Shown here: positions 50,890-59,516 of the stretch, one piece after another
Layout: every line of letters starts with the position of its first letter
How positions within the stretch are numbered: the first letter of the stretch is position 1
From: VRUE01 sp963753245
GTDB lineage: Bacteria; Actinomycetota; Thermoleophilia; Solirubrobacterales; 70-9
Length of the DNA stretch: 64,000 bases
NCBI GenBank assembly: GCA_963753245.1
Contig: CAVWBK010000006.1
Coordinates: forward strand, 62,001 to 126,000
Direction of reading: 5' to 3'
Program-made: the position numbers and the translations under genes
Notes under the pieces: generated by a model
What the model saw: only the letters and a program-made list of their open reading frames with translations
Databases searched by the model: none
Told to the model about the DNA's origin: nothing

Positions 50890-51237
50890 CGGCGGACACG
50901 CGAATCGATCAATCGTCGGCTTCATGGTTCGTATCTCTTTACCACGCCCGATCGCGCCGCGCTAGGGGTCGTGACTCGATGGGGCCGCCGCGATCGGCGA
51001 CGTTTCCTGCGTGGAATAAGCCTCTGCGTTCTGGCCGACAGTGGCAGCGGCATCGCCGTCTCGGGCGAACCGACCGGCGGCGAAGGCGCCTGGGTGCTGA
51101 CAGAACTGGACAGTTGGCGAAAACTCGCCCCAGGGCGTTCTCCTGCGCCTCGGCTCATCTAGCTCGGCACCCCGCTCGCTCAACGACACCTGCGTTGGAC
51201 GAGAAAGCAGGCGCGTTGGCGAGTCGGCATTGGACTA
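50890..51237. other. Intergenic region without a recognised gene
   Basis: No convincing coding sequence; short open frames on both strands are composition artefacts. It should hold the promoter of the beta-helix gene. A MITE begins just beyond it. Confidence 0.5.
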
Positions 51238-51243
51238 CTTCAT
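51238..51243. repeat. Target-site duplication of MITE, left copy
   Basis: CTTCAT immediately before the left inverted repeat; the same six bases follow the right repeat at 51428-51433. Confidence 0.75.
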
Positions 51244-51269
51244 TGATGCGTATCCGGTTCACTCCGGCT
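51244..51269. repeat. MITE terminal inverted repeat, left
   Basis: 26 bp; first 16 bases identical to the reverse complement of the right end, three mismatches in the remainder. Confidence 0.82.
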
Positions 51270-51401
51270 CGCGTTCTGTGAGCCCGCTGGACAGGCGCCG
51301 CCGTCGTAGCCGTCTATGAGGCTCATCGTGGTGCGAGAGAGTCGGCTGAATCGATCTTCGCGACTCTGAGCCGGCAGTGAGGATCCCGGCCTCAAGCACC
51401 C

Positions 51402-51427
51402 AGCCTGAGCCAACCGGATACGCATCA
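51402..51427. repeat. MITE terminal inverted repeat, right
   Basis: Reverse complement of the left terminal repeat (23/26), followed directly by the second CTTCAT copy. Confidence 0.82.
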
Positions 51428-51433
51428 CTTCAT
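51428..51433. repeat. Target-site duplication of MITE, right copy
   Basis: CTTCAT, identical to 51238-51243. The 293 bp from here to the histidine kinase stop hold no recognised gene. Confidence 0.75.
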
Positions 51434-51726
51434 TAGAAAAATTAGTTGCCTGCTGTTGAATGGCACGCTTCGGTTTCTGCAGCCCGTGGCGGGTTGATAC
51501 CTAGCTGATCTAGATCGCTCGGATGCGCCAAGGGGGCATACAAGCGCGTTCGTCAAGCTCTTCCTTCTCGTTCAGAGCGGGCACGCCGACGCTGACCGTC
51601 GAGACGCCTGCTTGGATGAAAAGCAGAAGCACCCCGGACGCTGCCAGCTCATGGTGTGCACTCGTTGGACGTTCGGGCACCCGTTCTCCAGCTTTGTTTG
51701 TTTGCCCCCGAGCATGGTTCTTTCTG

Positions 51727-53211
51727 TCAGGCACTCGTCTGAGCGCCCCTGGAGGTCTCTAGCGCTGGCCGCTGGGTGGTTGCTTCGATCTGCTTCGCGT
51801 GGAGGGATGTGGAGGGGAAGGTCACTTCGACAGTCAGCCCGCCGCCTGGGCGTGGTTGGGCGGTTAGCGTGGCGCGATGGGCGGCGGCGATCGCGTTGAC
51901 GATCGCGAGGCCGAGCCCGTTCCCACTGGCGTGGGTGGTGCGGGTTCCGTGAAGGCGCTGGAACGGTTGCAGCAGGCGCTGCACCTCCTCCGGAGGGATC
52001 ATCGGGCCGCTGTTTGTGACGGCCAGGAATGCGCGCTGGTGACGGGTGCCGGTGTTGATCTCGACATGCCCCTGGGGGATGTTGTGGCGGATGGCGTTGT
52101 CGAGGAGGTTGGCGATCAGGCGCTCCACCAGCCGCGGATCGCCAGCCGTTGGTGCCGAAGCGAGCGTCGCGCGGACGTCGAGGCCGAGGTTTGTGGTCTC
52201 CGAGTCCCGCATCCGTAGGACTTGGGCCGCAAGGGTCGCGAGGTCGAGGCGCTCGCAGCGCTCCAATCCCGCTTGGCCGCGCGTGAGCGCCAGCAGCCCA
52301 TCGATCATCTGCTCCAGGTGCTGCTCGGATGCGAGCACGCGCTCGTGGGCGGTGCGCAACGAGGCGAGGTTCGCGTCCGGGTCGGCGAGCGCGACCTGGA
52401 TCAGGGCTCGCTGGCGGGTCAGCGGCGCGCGCAGCTCGTGCGAGGCGTTGGCGACGAACTGACGTTGCGCTTCGAACGCGGCGTCGAGTCGCCCAAACAG
52501 GTCATCGAGGGTGTCCCCGAGTTCCTTGAGCTCGTCCTGCGGGCCATCGAGGGCCAGGCGCTCGTGCAGGCTGGTAGAGGAGATCCGTCGGGCCGTACGG
52601 GTGATGGTCCTGATGGGTCGCAGCATCCTGCCGGCGACGAGCCAGCCGGCGAGGAGGGCGAGTACGGCCACGATCGACAGGGCGATTCCCGAGTTGACCA
52701 GAAGCTGGTGCGAGTCGGCGGCGCGTTGGGCGGCTTGGACGGGCCCCACCTGCGCCAGCTGATGCACAGCGTCTGCCAGCTGATGCTGACCCTGGGCCAG
52801 CTGATGTTGGGCATGTGTCAGCTGACGTTGGATCCGTGCCAGCGGAGTGGGGCCAGCCAACAACAGCCGAGGCCCAGCCTTTTCCAGTTCCTGCTGAGCC
52901 TGTCCGAGTTCGTACTGAGCCTGTGACAGCGGATGCGGACGCTGGAAAACGAAGGACTGGCCCACAGGTGTGTGCCCAGCAGGCTTAAGCGGAAGCTGGA
53001 GATGCTGGATCGCGGTCGTGTGAGGGATCGTCGGTAGGTGAGGCGTTCTGTATTCGGTCGCCCGCTCAAAAAGGACGTAGGTGGTGGCGACCAACGCGAC
53101 GCCGGAGAGGAGGAAGAGGCCGCCGTAGAGAGCCGTGAGCCGCAGCCGGGCGGTGCGGCGAGGCAATCGCAGCCAAGAGGGTGGTGCGAGCTGGTGGTGC
53201 GCGACGCCCAT
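51727..53211 (-). CDS. Sensor histidine kinase with Gln/His-rich sensor loop
   Basis: 494 residues. Transmembrane helices at about 25-48 and 173-195 flank an extracytoplasmic sensor of about 125 residues containing heptad-like repeats (QLTHAQHQLAQGQHQLADAV and HQLAQ). Then HAMP, the H-box FVANASHELRAPLT (phospho-His near 258), N-box LIANLLDNAIRHN and G-box GNGLGLAIVNAI. Start codon ATG overlaps the response regulator stop as TGATG; a GTG one codon earlier is possible. The pair is transcribed away from the export operon it probably controls. Confidence 0.92.
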   Translation of the reverse strand: MGVAHHQLAPPSWLRLPRRTARLRLTALYGGLFLLSGVALVATTYVLFERATEYRTPHLPTIPHTTAIQHLQLPLKPAGHTPVGQSFVFQRPHPLSQAQYELGQAQQELEKAGPRLLLAGPTPLARIQRQLTHAQHQLAQGQHQLADAVHQLAQVGPVQAAQRAADSHQLLVNSGIALSIVAVLALLAGWLVAGRMLRPIRTITRTARRISSTSLHERLALDGPQDELKELGDTLDDLFGRLDAAFEAQRQFVANASHELRAPLTRQRALIQVALADPDANLASLRTAHERVLASEQHLEQMIDGLLALTRGQAGLERCERLDLATLAAQVLRMRDSETTNLGLDVRATLASAPTAGDPRLVERLIANLLDNAIRHNIPQGHVEINTGTRHQRAFLAVTNSGPMIPPEEVQRLLQPFQRLHGTRTTHASGNGLGLAIVNAIAAAHRATLTAQPRPGGGLTVEVTFPSTSLHAKQIEATTQRPALETSRGAQTSA

Positions 53212-53873
53212 CACTGGCCTCCGATCCGGTAGCCGGCCTTCGCGACGGTCTCGATTACGGGGGGATCACCGAGCTTGGCACGCAGCCGGCTCATGGTGAT
53301 CCTCACGGCGCCTGTGAACGGGTCGGCGTTCTCGTCCCACACACGCGCGAGCAGCTCCTCTGCCGAGACGACCCGGCCCTGGGCGGCCAGCAGCAGCTCC
53401 AGCGCCCCGAACTCCTTGGGCGTCAGCTCGAGATCACGGTCAGCCCGCTGCGCGCGGCGCTGCGTCGCATCGAGCACGACATCGCCGTGCTCCAGCACCG
53501 GCGGGATGCTCGGCTGCGCGCGGCGGGCAAGGGCGCCGATGCGCGCCACCAACACAGGGAAGTCGAACGGCTTGGGCAGGTAGTCGTCGGCGCCGAGCCC
53601 GAGCCCGTCGACCAAATCCCGATTCTCGGCCGCGCCGGTGAGCATCAGCACCCGGCTGTGTCCACCCGCGGCAACCAGCTTGGCGCACACCTCATCGCCG
53701 TGGAGGGCGGGAAGGTCGCGGTCGAGCACGATCACGTCATAGTCATTGACCAGCGCGCGCGTCAAACCAGCCTGGCCGTCGAGCGCGACATCGACCGCCA
53801 TCCTCGCGTGGCGCAGCCCGGCGGCGACCGTCCCGGCCAGCTCCTCGTCGTCCTCGATCACAAGCACCCGCAT
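53211..53873 (-). CDS. OmpR/PhoB-family response regulator
   Basis: 220 residues. Receiver domain with acidic pocket EDDEE, phospho-acceptor D51 (VIVLDRDLP), conserved Thr in LMLTGAAE and Lys in DDYLPKPFDF; then a winged-helix DNA-binding domain (LELTPKEFGALELLLAAQGRVVS, VRITMSRLRAKLGDPPVIETVAKAGYRIGG). Regulates transcription after phosphorylation by the downstream kinase. Divergent from the lipoprotein-export operon; repeats typical of its family's binding sites lie in the intergenic region. Confidence 0.94.
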   Translation of the reverse strand: MRVLVIEDDEELAGTVAAGLRHARMAVDVALDGQAGLTRALVNDYDVIVLDRDLPALHGDEVCAKLVAAGGHSRVLMLTGAAENRDLVDGLGLGADDYLPKPFDFPVLVARIGALARRAQPSIPPVLEHGDVVLDATQRRAQRADRDLELTPKEFGALELLLAAQGRVVSAEELLARVWDENADPFTGAVRITMSRLRAKLGDPPVIETVAKAGYRIGGQ

Positions 53874-53906
53874 CTGTAGCTCCTTGTGGTGAAGGTAGCG
53901 CCGCAG

Positions 53907-53981
53907 TGTTTCAACGCTGTTTCGCCGGCTCCGTCAAACAAGACCGCTGCCGGTCTCGGAGAGCGAAACAAGGACGAAACA
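53907..53981. promoter_or_regulatory. Paired 11-bp-spaced direct repeats, candidate response-regulator sites
   Basis: TGTTTC at 53907 and 53918 (11-bp period), and in opposite orientation GAAACA at 53965 and 53976 (11-bp period). Each pair is GAAACA-N5-GAAACA, the tandem spacing used by OmpR-family dimers, placed between the regulator gene and the divergent export operon. Confidence 0.6.
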
Positions 53982-54048
53982 GCCCACCGCGTAGAACCGG
54001 TCCAGGACGAGGACGCAAACCCCCGGAAGCAGACACCGAGGAGACCAG

Positions 54049-54684
54049 ATGCCGCACAGCATCCATACCAAGAGGCTCACCCCGCTGCGAGCCCGGCTAC
54101 TCGCCGCCGCAGCCCTCCTGAGCGGGGTGCTGGTGGCAGGATGCGGGGGAAGCTCTCCCAGCCCGACCGTGGCACGGCTGGGGACCACGACCACCTCGGG
54201 ACCGACTGCCGCGGCCGGGGGCGGCGCGGCCAGCTCAGGCCCGTCCTCGCCGAGCGCCCTCGGCTCGGATGCGCTCGCCTACGCCAAGTGCATGCGCTCC
54301 AACGGCGTGCCCAACTTCCCAGACCCGAGCCCCGGCGGGGGCTTCCTCTTCCACACGGGCGCTGGAATGAATCCCTCATCGCCCGCGTTAAAGGCGGCGC
54401 AAGCGAAGTGCCGACACTTCATGCCCCCCGGCCCCGGCTCGGGGCCTGCACCTTCCCCGCAGACGCTGGCGAAGTTTCTAGGCATCGCGCGGTGCATGCG
54501 CCGGCACGGCGTCTACGACTTCCCCGACCCTCGAACCTCGGTCCCGTCCAATCTGCCAGCCGGCACCCGCGTGATCAGCGATATCGAAGGAGTGATCCTC
54601 ATATTCCCGAGCACGATCGATCAGCAGTCGCCCGTGTTCACGCGGGCGGCGGCCGCGTGCGCGTTCCCGCTGCACAACCACTGA
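54049..54684 (+). CDS. Lipoprotein, first gene of export operon
   Basis: 211 residues. Signal peptide with lipobox LVAGC, then a Ser/Thr/Gly/Pro-rich linker (about 35-72) and a domain with repeated short motif: AYAKCMRSNGVPNFPDP (about 78-94) and GIARCMRRHGVYDFPDP (about 145-161). These look like two copies of the same Cys-Met-Arg unit, each ending in a further Cys (AKCRHFMPP, AACAFPLH). Actinobacterial lipoproteins of this style often accompany MacB-like exporters; function unknown. Eight bases before the adaptor gene. Confidence 0.82.
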   Translation: MPHSIHTKRLTPLRARLLAAAALLSGVLVAGCGGSSPSPTVARLGTTTTSGPTAAAGGGAASSGPSSPSALGSDALAYAKCMRSNGVPNFPDPSPGGGFLFHTGAGMNPSSPALKAAQAKCRHFMPPGPGSGPAPSPQTLAKFLGIARCMRRHGVYDFPDPRTSVPSNLPAGTRVISDIEGVILIFPSTIDQQSPVFTRAAAACAFPLHNH

Positions 54685-54692
54685 AGGAAACG

Positions 54693-56264
54693 ATGAGCGA
54701 TCCCGTGTCCGGTGAGGTGGCGTCCGTGCCCCAAGTGGGCGGCGCGGCCGGATCCTCTGGCGAGCGCTCGGGGGTTGACCCGCCGCGAGGTCGCGATCGC
54801 CGGAGGGTACTCGCGGGGGTGGGGCTGGGGCTCATCGCGGCTGTTGTTGTCCTGATCGTGACCGATCCCTTTGGTGGCTCGAGCGAGTCAGGCGGTGGTG
54901 TTGGCGATAACGCGAGTGCGACCTCGCTGGCGACGGTGACCCGCCAGTCGCTGTCTTCGCAGACGCCGGTGAGCGGGACGCTCGGCTATGCGGGCTCCTC
55001 GAGCATCCGCGTGCCGTCTGGCACGGCGCCGTCTGCGGTGTCAGCGGCGCAGCAGTCGGTCACGAACGCGCAAGGAATGCTGAGAATGGCGAGAGCGTCG
55101 CTGATGGCTGACGACGAAACGCTCGCGGGTGACCAAGCGACCCTCTCGGCCGCCCGCGCGAAGGAGGCGGTCGACTGCGCTGGTGATGGCGCCGCGGAAA
55201 GCGCGTCAAGCGGCTCTCCCTCGGAAAACGGGGGCCCCGGCCCGTGCGGCAGCGACCTGCAGGCGGTCTCGGCCGCTCAGCAGAGCTCATCAGGTGCCGC
55301 GATGAAGGTCAAGGGCGACCGAGCGCAGGTCTCCGCGGCCGAAAGGTCGCTGTCGAGGGCCGAGGCGAGCTTGGCGACGGCGCGGTCATCGGCCGCGGTG
55401 TACGGGCAGAGCTCGACGTTCACGAGGCTGCCGCGGGTCGGTCAGATCCTCAGGCGCGGGCAGAGCCTGTATGAGATCAGTGGTCAGCCGGTCCTGCTGC
55501 TGTATGGCTCGGTGCTCCCGACGCGCGCGTTCATCGCGGGGATGTCCGCGGGGCCAGACGTCGCCGAGCTGAATGCCAACCTCGACGCGCTCGGCTGCGG
55601 GCAGGGACTCGCGGGCGACACGTTCAGTGCTGCGAGCGCCGCGGCGATACGCGCATTTCAATCAGCGCACGGGCTGCGCGTGACCGGCGAGCTGCCGCTC
55701 GGCTCGGTGGTGTTCGAGCCCGGGCCGGTGCGCGTGACGAGCGTGACGCCGACGCTCGGCGCGACGGTCATGCCTGGTCCGGTGCTCGGGATCTCTTCGA
55801 CCGCTCGCCAGGTCAAGGTCGCGCTCGACGCGGCCCAGCAGGCCAGCGTCAAGGTCGGCGACGCGGTCACGATCACCCTGCCGGACAACCAGACCACGCC
55901 TGGGCGGATCACCTATGTGTCAAGCGTCGCGACGTTGCCGTCGAGCAGATCTGGTGGTGAAGAAGAAGCCGCGCCGACGATCGAAGTCGATGTCACACCG
56001 ACCGATCCCGCAGCGACGGGACACCTGGACCAGGCGCCCGTGAACGTGTCGATCACCACCGAAAGCGTCAAGAGCGCGCTCGCGGTGCCGATTGACGCCC
56101 TGCTCGCGCTCGCCGGTGGCGGCTACGCGGTGGAGGTCGCCGAAGGCCGCGTGCACCGTCTGGAGGCGGTCAGCCTTGGCCTCTTCGACGACGCCGACGG
56201 CCTCGTGCAGGTGAGCGGTCGGGGTGTGTCCGCCGGCCAGCGCGTGGTGGTGCCAAAGACATGA
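54693..56264 (+). CDS. Periplasmic-adaptor-type membrane fusion protein with peptidoglycan-binding domain
   Basis: 523 residues from the ATG at 54693 (Shine-Dalgarno GAAGGAAA); the frame is open upstream but antisense-like. Transmembrane anchor about 31-48, then a hairpin of two Ala/Ser-rich coiled segments (SAAQQSVTNAQ ... SAARA and SAAERSLSRAEASLATARS). A peptidoglycan-binding-1-like domain follows (VAELNANLDALGC, AAAIRAFQSAHGLRVTG), then beta-barrel adaptor domains ending ALAVPIDALLALAGGGYAVEV. Links the ABC core to the wall. Overlaps the ATPase gene by 4 bases. Confidence 0.87.
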   Translation: MSDPVSGEVASVPQVGGAAGSSGERSGVDPPRGRDRRRVLAGVGLGLIAAVVVLIVTDPFGGSSESGGGVGDNASATSLATVTRQSLSSQTPVSGTLGYAGSSSIRVPSGTAPSAVSAAQQSVTNAQGMLRMARASLMADDETLAGDQATLSAARAKEAVDCAGDGAAESASSGSPSENGGPGPCGSDLQAVSAAQQSSSGAAMKVKGDRAQVSAAERSLSRAEASLATARSSAAVYGQSSTFTRLPRVGQILRRGQSLYEISGQPVLLLYGSVLPTRAFIAGMSAGPDVAELNANLDALGCGQGLAGDTFSAASAAAIRAFQSAHGLRVTGELPLGSVVFEPGPVRVTSVTPTLGATVMPGPVLGISSTARQVKVALDAAQQASVKVGDAVTITLPDNQTTPGRITYVSSVATLPSSRSGGEEEAAPTIEVDVTPTDPAATGHLDQAPVNVSITTESVKSALAVPIDALLALAGGGYAVEVAEGRVHRLEAVSLGLFDDADGLVQVSGRGVSAGQRVVVPKT

Positions 56265-56962
56265 GAGAGCAGCCGGTGCTCGAGCTTGACGGGGTTAGCA
56301 AGGTCTACGGCGCCGAACCGCCGGTCTACGCGCTGCGGGAAGTGAGCTTCGCGGTGGCAGGGGGTGAGCTCGTGGCGATCGTCGGCCCCTCGGGTTCGGG
56401 CAAGACGACGTTGCTGCACGTGATGGGCACGCTCGAGCGTCCGAGCTCGGGGATCGTTTCGATCACGGGCCTCGACGCGGCGGGGCTCGCTGATCGTGAG
56501 CTCGCCACGTTGCGCGCCACGCGCATCGGGTTCGTCTTTCAGCAGTTCTTTCTGGCGGAGCATTCCACCGCCCTGGAGAACGTCGCCGAAGGACTTCTTT
56601 ACGCCGGCATCGCTGTCTCCGAGCGCCGTGAGCGGGCGGCCCAGACGCTCGCCCGGGTGGGGCTCGCCGATCGTGCCCACTTCCGTCCGAGCAAGCTCTC
56701 CGGTGGCGAGCGCCAGCGCGTCGCGATCGCCCGTGCGCTGGTTGGCCGCCCCGCGATCGTGCTGGCCGACGAGCCCACTGGCAATCTCGACAGTACCGCG
56801 GGCGCCGCGCTGTTGGAGCTGCTGGAAGAGCTGAATGCCGATGGCGCCACGATCCTCGTGATCACCCACGACCACGACCTCGCCGGCCGCCTGCCACGAC
56901 AGGTGCAGGTGCTCGACGGGCGCATCGTGAACGACACCACCAAGGCAGGAGCAGAGCGCTGA
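56261..56962 (+). CDS. MacB/LolD-type ABC transporter ATPase
   Basis: 233 residues. Walker A GPSGSGKTT, Q-loop VFQQFFLAEHSTALENV, signature LSGGERQRVAIARAL, Walker B IVLADEPTGNLDS and H-loop ILVITHDHDLA. Typical of ATPases pairing with FtsX-like permeases. Overlaps the adaptor gene stop by 4 bases and the next gene's start by one base, so its translation is coupled to both. Confidence 0.94.
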   Translation: MREQPVLELDGVSKVYGAEPPVYALREVSFAVAGGELVAIVGPSGSGKTTLLHVMGTLERPSSGIVSITGLDAAGLADRELATLRATRIGFVFQQFFLAEHSTALENVAEGLLYAGIAVSERRERAAQTLARVGLADRAHFRPSKLSGGERQRVAIARALVGRPAIVLADEPTGNLDSTAGAALLELLEELNADGATILVITHDHDLAGRLPRQVQVLDGRIVNDTTKAGAER

Positions 56963-58293
56963 TGGCAGCGATGACATGGTTGCCCCGGCGTGTTCGCTGG
57001 GTGGCGCTCGGGCTGATCATGGTCGCCGGCTTGGCCACCGCTCTCGCCGGCACGCTGGCAGGGGCTCCGGCGTTCGCCTCGGGTGCAACCGGGGGATCGG
57101 AAGGCGAAACGGGAACATCGCCCACCGCCACATCGGGGTGTCCATCGTCCAATCCGCCGAACCAGATGACGCTCGTCGCGGGCACACCGCAGACGGCGAT
57201 ACTCGGGACGGCGTTTGCGAGCGGCTTGCAGGTGGCGCTCGGCAACAGCGATGGCTGCCCCGTCACGAGCGCCGCCGCGGGGATTCCCGTCACGTTCAGC
57301 GCACCCGGCAGTGGCGCGAGCGGGGTGTTCTCCACCAGCGGGTCTAACACCGTCATCGTCGGCGCCGATGCCTCGGGTACGGTCGCCGCCCCGCCGTTCA
57401 CCGCCAACACCGCCGCGGGCAGCTACACCGTCACTGCCAGCTCGCAGTACGGCTCGGTCTCGTTCTCGCTGACCAACACCGCCGCGGGCATACCGGCGAG
57501 GATCGTCGCGATCTCGCCGAAGCGCAGATCGGCGAGCGTCATGCGCCGCTACCCCAAGCCGCTGCAGGTCAGGGTGCTGGATACCGCCGGCAACCCGGTC
57601 GCGGGGACCGCGGTCACGTTCACGCTCGGCGCGGGCAGCTCCAGCGCGTGCGGCACGACCGCCTCCTCGAGCGCCGGCGCGAGCTTCACCGGCGCAGGCG
57701 CCCAAGCGAGCGCGACGACAGGCGCCACCGGCGTAGCGAGCTCGCCGCTCCTCACCGCGAACAGCACGGCGGGGTCGTTCACCGCGACGGCCGCCGTCTC
57801 GGGCAAAGAAGCCACCGGAGGGTCGGGCAAGGAAAGCTCTGGGGCATCTGAAAGCTCTGGGGCATCTGGTAGCGACACGGCGAGGCCGGTGAGCTTCTAC
57901 CTTTCAAACCTCGCCGGCAAGCCCGCCAAGCTCACCCCCGGGGTCGGCTCCACGCAATCCACCCCCGCGGGAGCCCCCTTCCCGATCCGGCTCGCCGTCA
58001 CCGTCACCGACGCCCAGAAGAACCCCGTCCCGGGCGCGCTCATCACCTTCTCAGCGCCTCGCGCCGGCGCGAGCGGGCGCTTCACGGTCCATTCTCGCGA
58101 CCACCACCGCCATCGCGCCCGCGTCTCTCACCCCCACACGGTCAAGGTCGAGACCAACGCCTGCGGGATCGCCGTTGCGCCGGCCTTCAGCGCCAACGAC
58201 ACGCAGGGCGGCTACATCGTCAAGGCGACCGTCAAGCACGCAAGACCGGCGGCGTTCGCGCTCGTCAACAAAGCACGCGGGCACTCGATATGA
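56962..58293 (+). CDS. Secreted Ig-like (Big_1/invasin-type) repeat protein between ATPase and permease
   Basis: 443 residues. N-terminal signal or anchor helix (WVALGLIMVAGLATALAGTLAGAPAFA), then three Ig-like units of invasin/Big_1 style, about 60-175, 180-310 and 318-440, each with a G-x-P-V-x-F-x-L/A strand (AAGIPVTFSAPGSGASGVF, GTAVTFTLGAGS, GALITFSAPRAGASGRF). A short repeated linker (ESSGASESSGASG) separates units two and three. Inserted between the ATPase and permease genes and coupled to both, so it is likely a component or substrate of the exporter. No enzymatic motif. Confidence 0.82.
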   Translation: MAAMTWLPRRVRWVALGLIMVAGLATALAGTLAGAPAFASGATGGSEGETGTSPTATSGCPSSNPPNQMTLVAGTPQTAILGTAFASGLQVALGNSDGCPVTSAAAGIPVTFSAPGSGASGVFSTSGSNTVIVGADASGTVAAPPFTANTAAGSYTVTASSQYGSVSFSLTNTAAGIPARIVAISPKRRSASVMRRYPKPLQVRVLDTAGNPVAGTAVTFTLGAGSSSACGTTASSSAGASFTGAGAQASATTGATGVASSPLLTANSTAGSFTATAAVSGKEATGGSGKESSGASESSGASGSDTARPVSFYLSNLAGKPAKLTPGVGSTQSTPAGAPFPIRLAVTVTDAQKNPVPGALITFSAPRAGASGRFTVHSRDHHRHRARVSHPHTVKVETNACGIAVAPAFSANDTQGGYIVKATVKHARPAAFALVNKARGHSI

Positions 58294-59516
58294 CCGCGGC
58301 CGGGAACCTTGCTCCCAACCCTGTAAGCCTGGCCCCCCAGAAGCTGCGCCCGACCGATCTCGCCCGTGTCGCGAGCGTCGGGCTTCGCACCAGGCGCATG
58401 CGTGCTGGGCTCTCCGCGCTGGGGATCGCGATCGGCGTAGCGGCGATCGTAGCCGTGCTCGGCCTGTCCTCCTCGAGCCAAGCCGGGCTGCTGTCAGAGA
58501 TCGAACGCCTCGGGACGAACCTCCTGACCGTCACCAACGGCCAGAGCTTCGCCGGCAAGACCGCCGAGCTGCCCCTCGTTGCACCCGCGATGATCGCCCG
58601 TATCGGCCCGGTCGAAACCGTCGCTGAGACGGGGAACGTCAGCGGCAATGTCTACCGCTCTCCACTGATCCCCACTGTCGAAACCAATGCCCTGAGCGTC
58701 CAAGCGGTGAGCCTCGGCCTGCTGCACACGCTGGGTATCGACGTCGTGCAGGGCCGCTACCTGAACGCCGCCACCGCCCAGGAGCCGGCCGCGGTGCTCG
58801 GCTCCGCGGCCGCACAACGACTCGGGATCGACCACATCTACCCCGGTGAGCGGATCTGGGTCTCAAACCAGTGGCTCTACCTCGTCGGGATCCTCGGCCC
58901 TTCGGTGCTCGCACCCGAAATCGAAAGCTCGGTGCTCGTCGGCTTCAAGGCCGCGGAACGCTACCTGCAGTTCAACGGGCACCCCAACACCGTCTACCTG
59001 CGCGCCCAGAACAGCCAGGTCCCGGCCGTCCAGTCAGTGCTCGCCGCGACCGCGGACCCGGAAGCGCCCAACGAAGTCAACGTCAGCCAACCCTCGGATA
59101 CGCTCACAGCGCGCGCCGACGCCCAGGGCGCCTTCAACGGCCTGTTCCTCGCACTCGGCGCCGTCGCGCTGCTGGTTGGTGCCGTCGGCGTCGCGAACAT
59201 CATGGTCATCTCCGTGCTGGAACGCCGCTCGGAGATCGGGCTGCGCCGCGCGCTCGGCGCAACCAAGGGACAGATCCGCACCCAGTTTCTCTCCGAGGCG
59301 ATCCTGCTCGCGCTCGGCGGCGGCGCGGTTGGTGTCGCCACCGGAGCGCTTGCGACCGCGATCTACGCCCAGACCAAGGGCTGGGCGATCGTCATTCCCA
59401 CCCTCGCCTGGGCGGGCGGGTTCGGCGCGGCCATGCTGATCGGCGGCCTCGCCGGCCTTCTCCCCGCGCTGCGCGCCGCGCGGCTCTCACCCACCGAAGC
59501 GCTACGGACCGTGTGA
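58290..59516 (+). CDS. MacB/FtsX-type ABC transporter permease
   Basis: 408 residues: an N-terminal helix (about 43-65, GLSALGIAIGVAAIVAVLGLS), the large extracytoplasmic MacB-PCD domain, then the three-helix FtsX core with GAVGVANIMVISVLERRSEIGLRRALGATKGQIRTQFLSEA and the LSPTEALRTV terminus. Together with the adaptor and ATPase it forms a tripartite-like mechanotransmission exporter. The ATG overlaps the Ig-repeat gene stop by 4 bases. Last gene of the operon. Confidence 0.93.
   Translation: MTAAGNLAPNPVSLAPQKLRPTDLARVASVGLRTRRMRAGLSALGIAIGVAAIVAVLGLSSSSQAGLLSEIERLGTNLLTVTNGQSFAGKTAELPLVAPAMIARIGPVETVAETGNVSGNVYRSPLIPTVETNALSVQAVSLGLLHTLGIDVVQGRYLNAATAQEPAAVLGSAAAQRLGIDHIYPGERIWVSNQWLYLVGILGPSVLAPEIESSVLVGFKAAERYLQFNGHPNTVYLRAQNSQVPAVQSVLAATADPEAPNEVNVSQPSDTLTARADAQGAFNGLFLALGAVALLVGAVGVANIMVISVLERRSEIGLRRALGATKGQIRTQFLSEAILLALGGGAVGVATGALATAIYAQTKGWAIVIPTLAWAGGFGAAMLIGGLAGLLPALRAARLSPTEALRTV

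Larger units (their letters stand above)
51244..51427. mobile_element. 184-bp MITE (miniature inverted-repeat element)
   Basis: Terminal inverted repeats TGATGCGTATCCGGTT, perfect for 16 bp and matching at 23 of 26 positions, enclose about 130 bp without a gene. A 6-bp direct repeat CTTCAT flanks the element exactly, the expected footprint of transposition. The minus strand is open across the whole element, which may be a remnant of a transposase N-terminus. Family not recognised; no autonomous copy in the window. Confidence 0.8.

Noticed and set aside
53886..54692. Long upstream extension of the membrane fusion protein
   Set aside because: This frame overlaps the lipoprotein gene and has no domain pattern; the ATG at 54693 follows a good Shine-Dalgarno.
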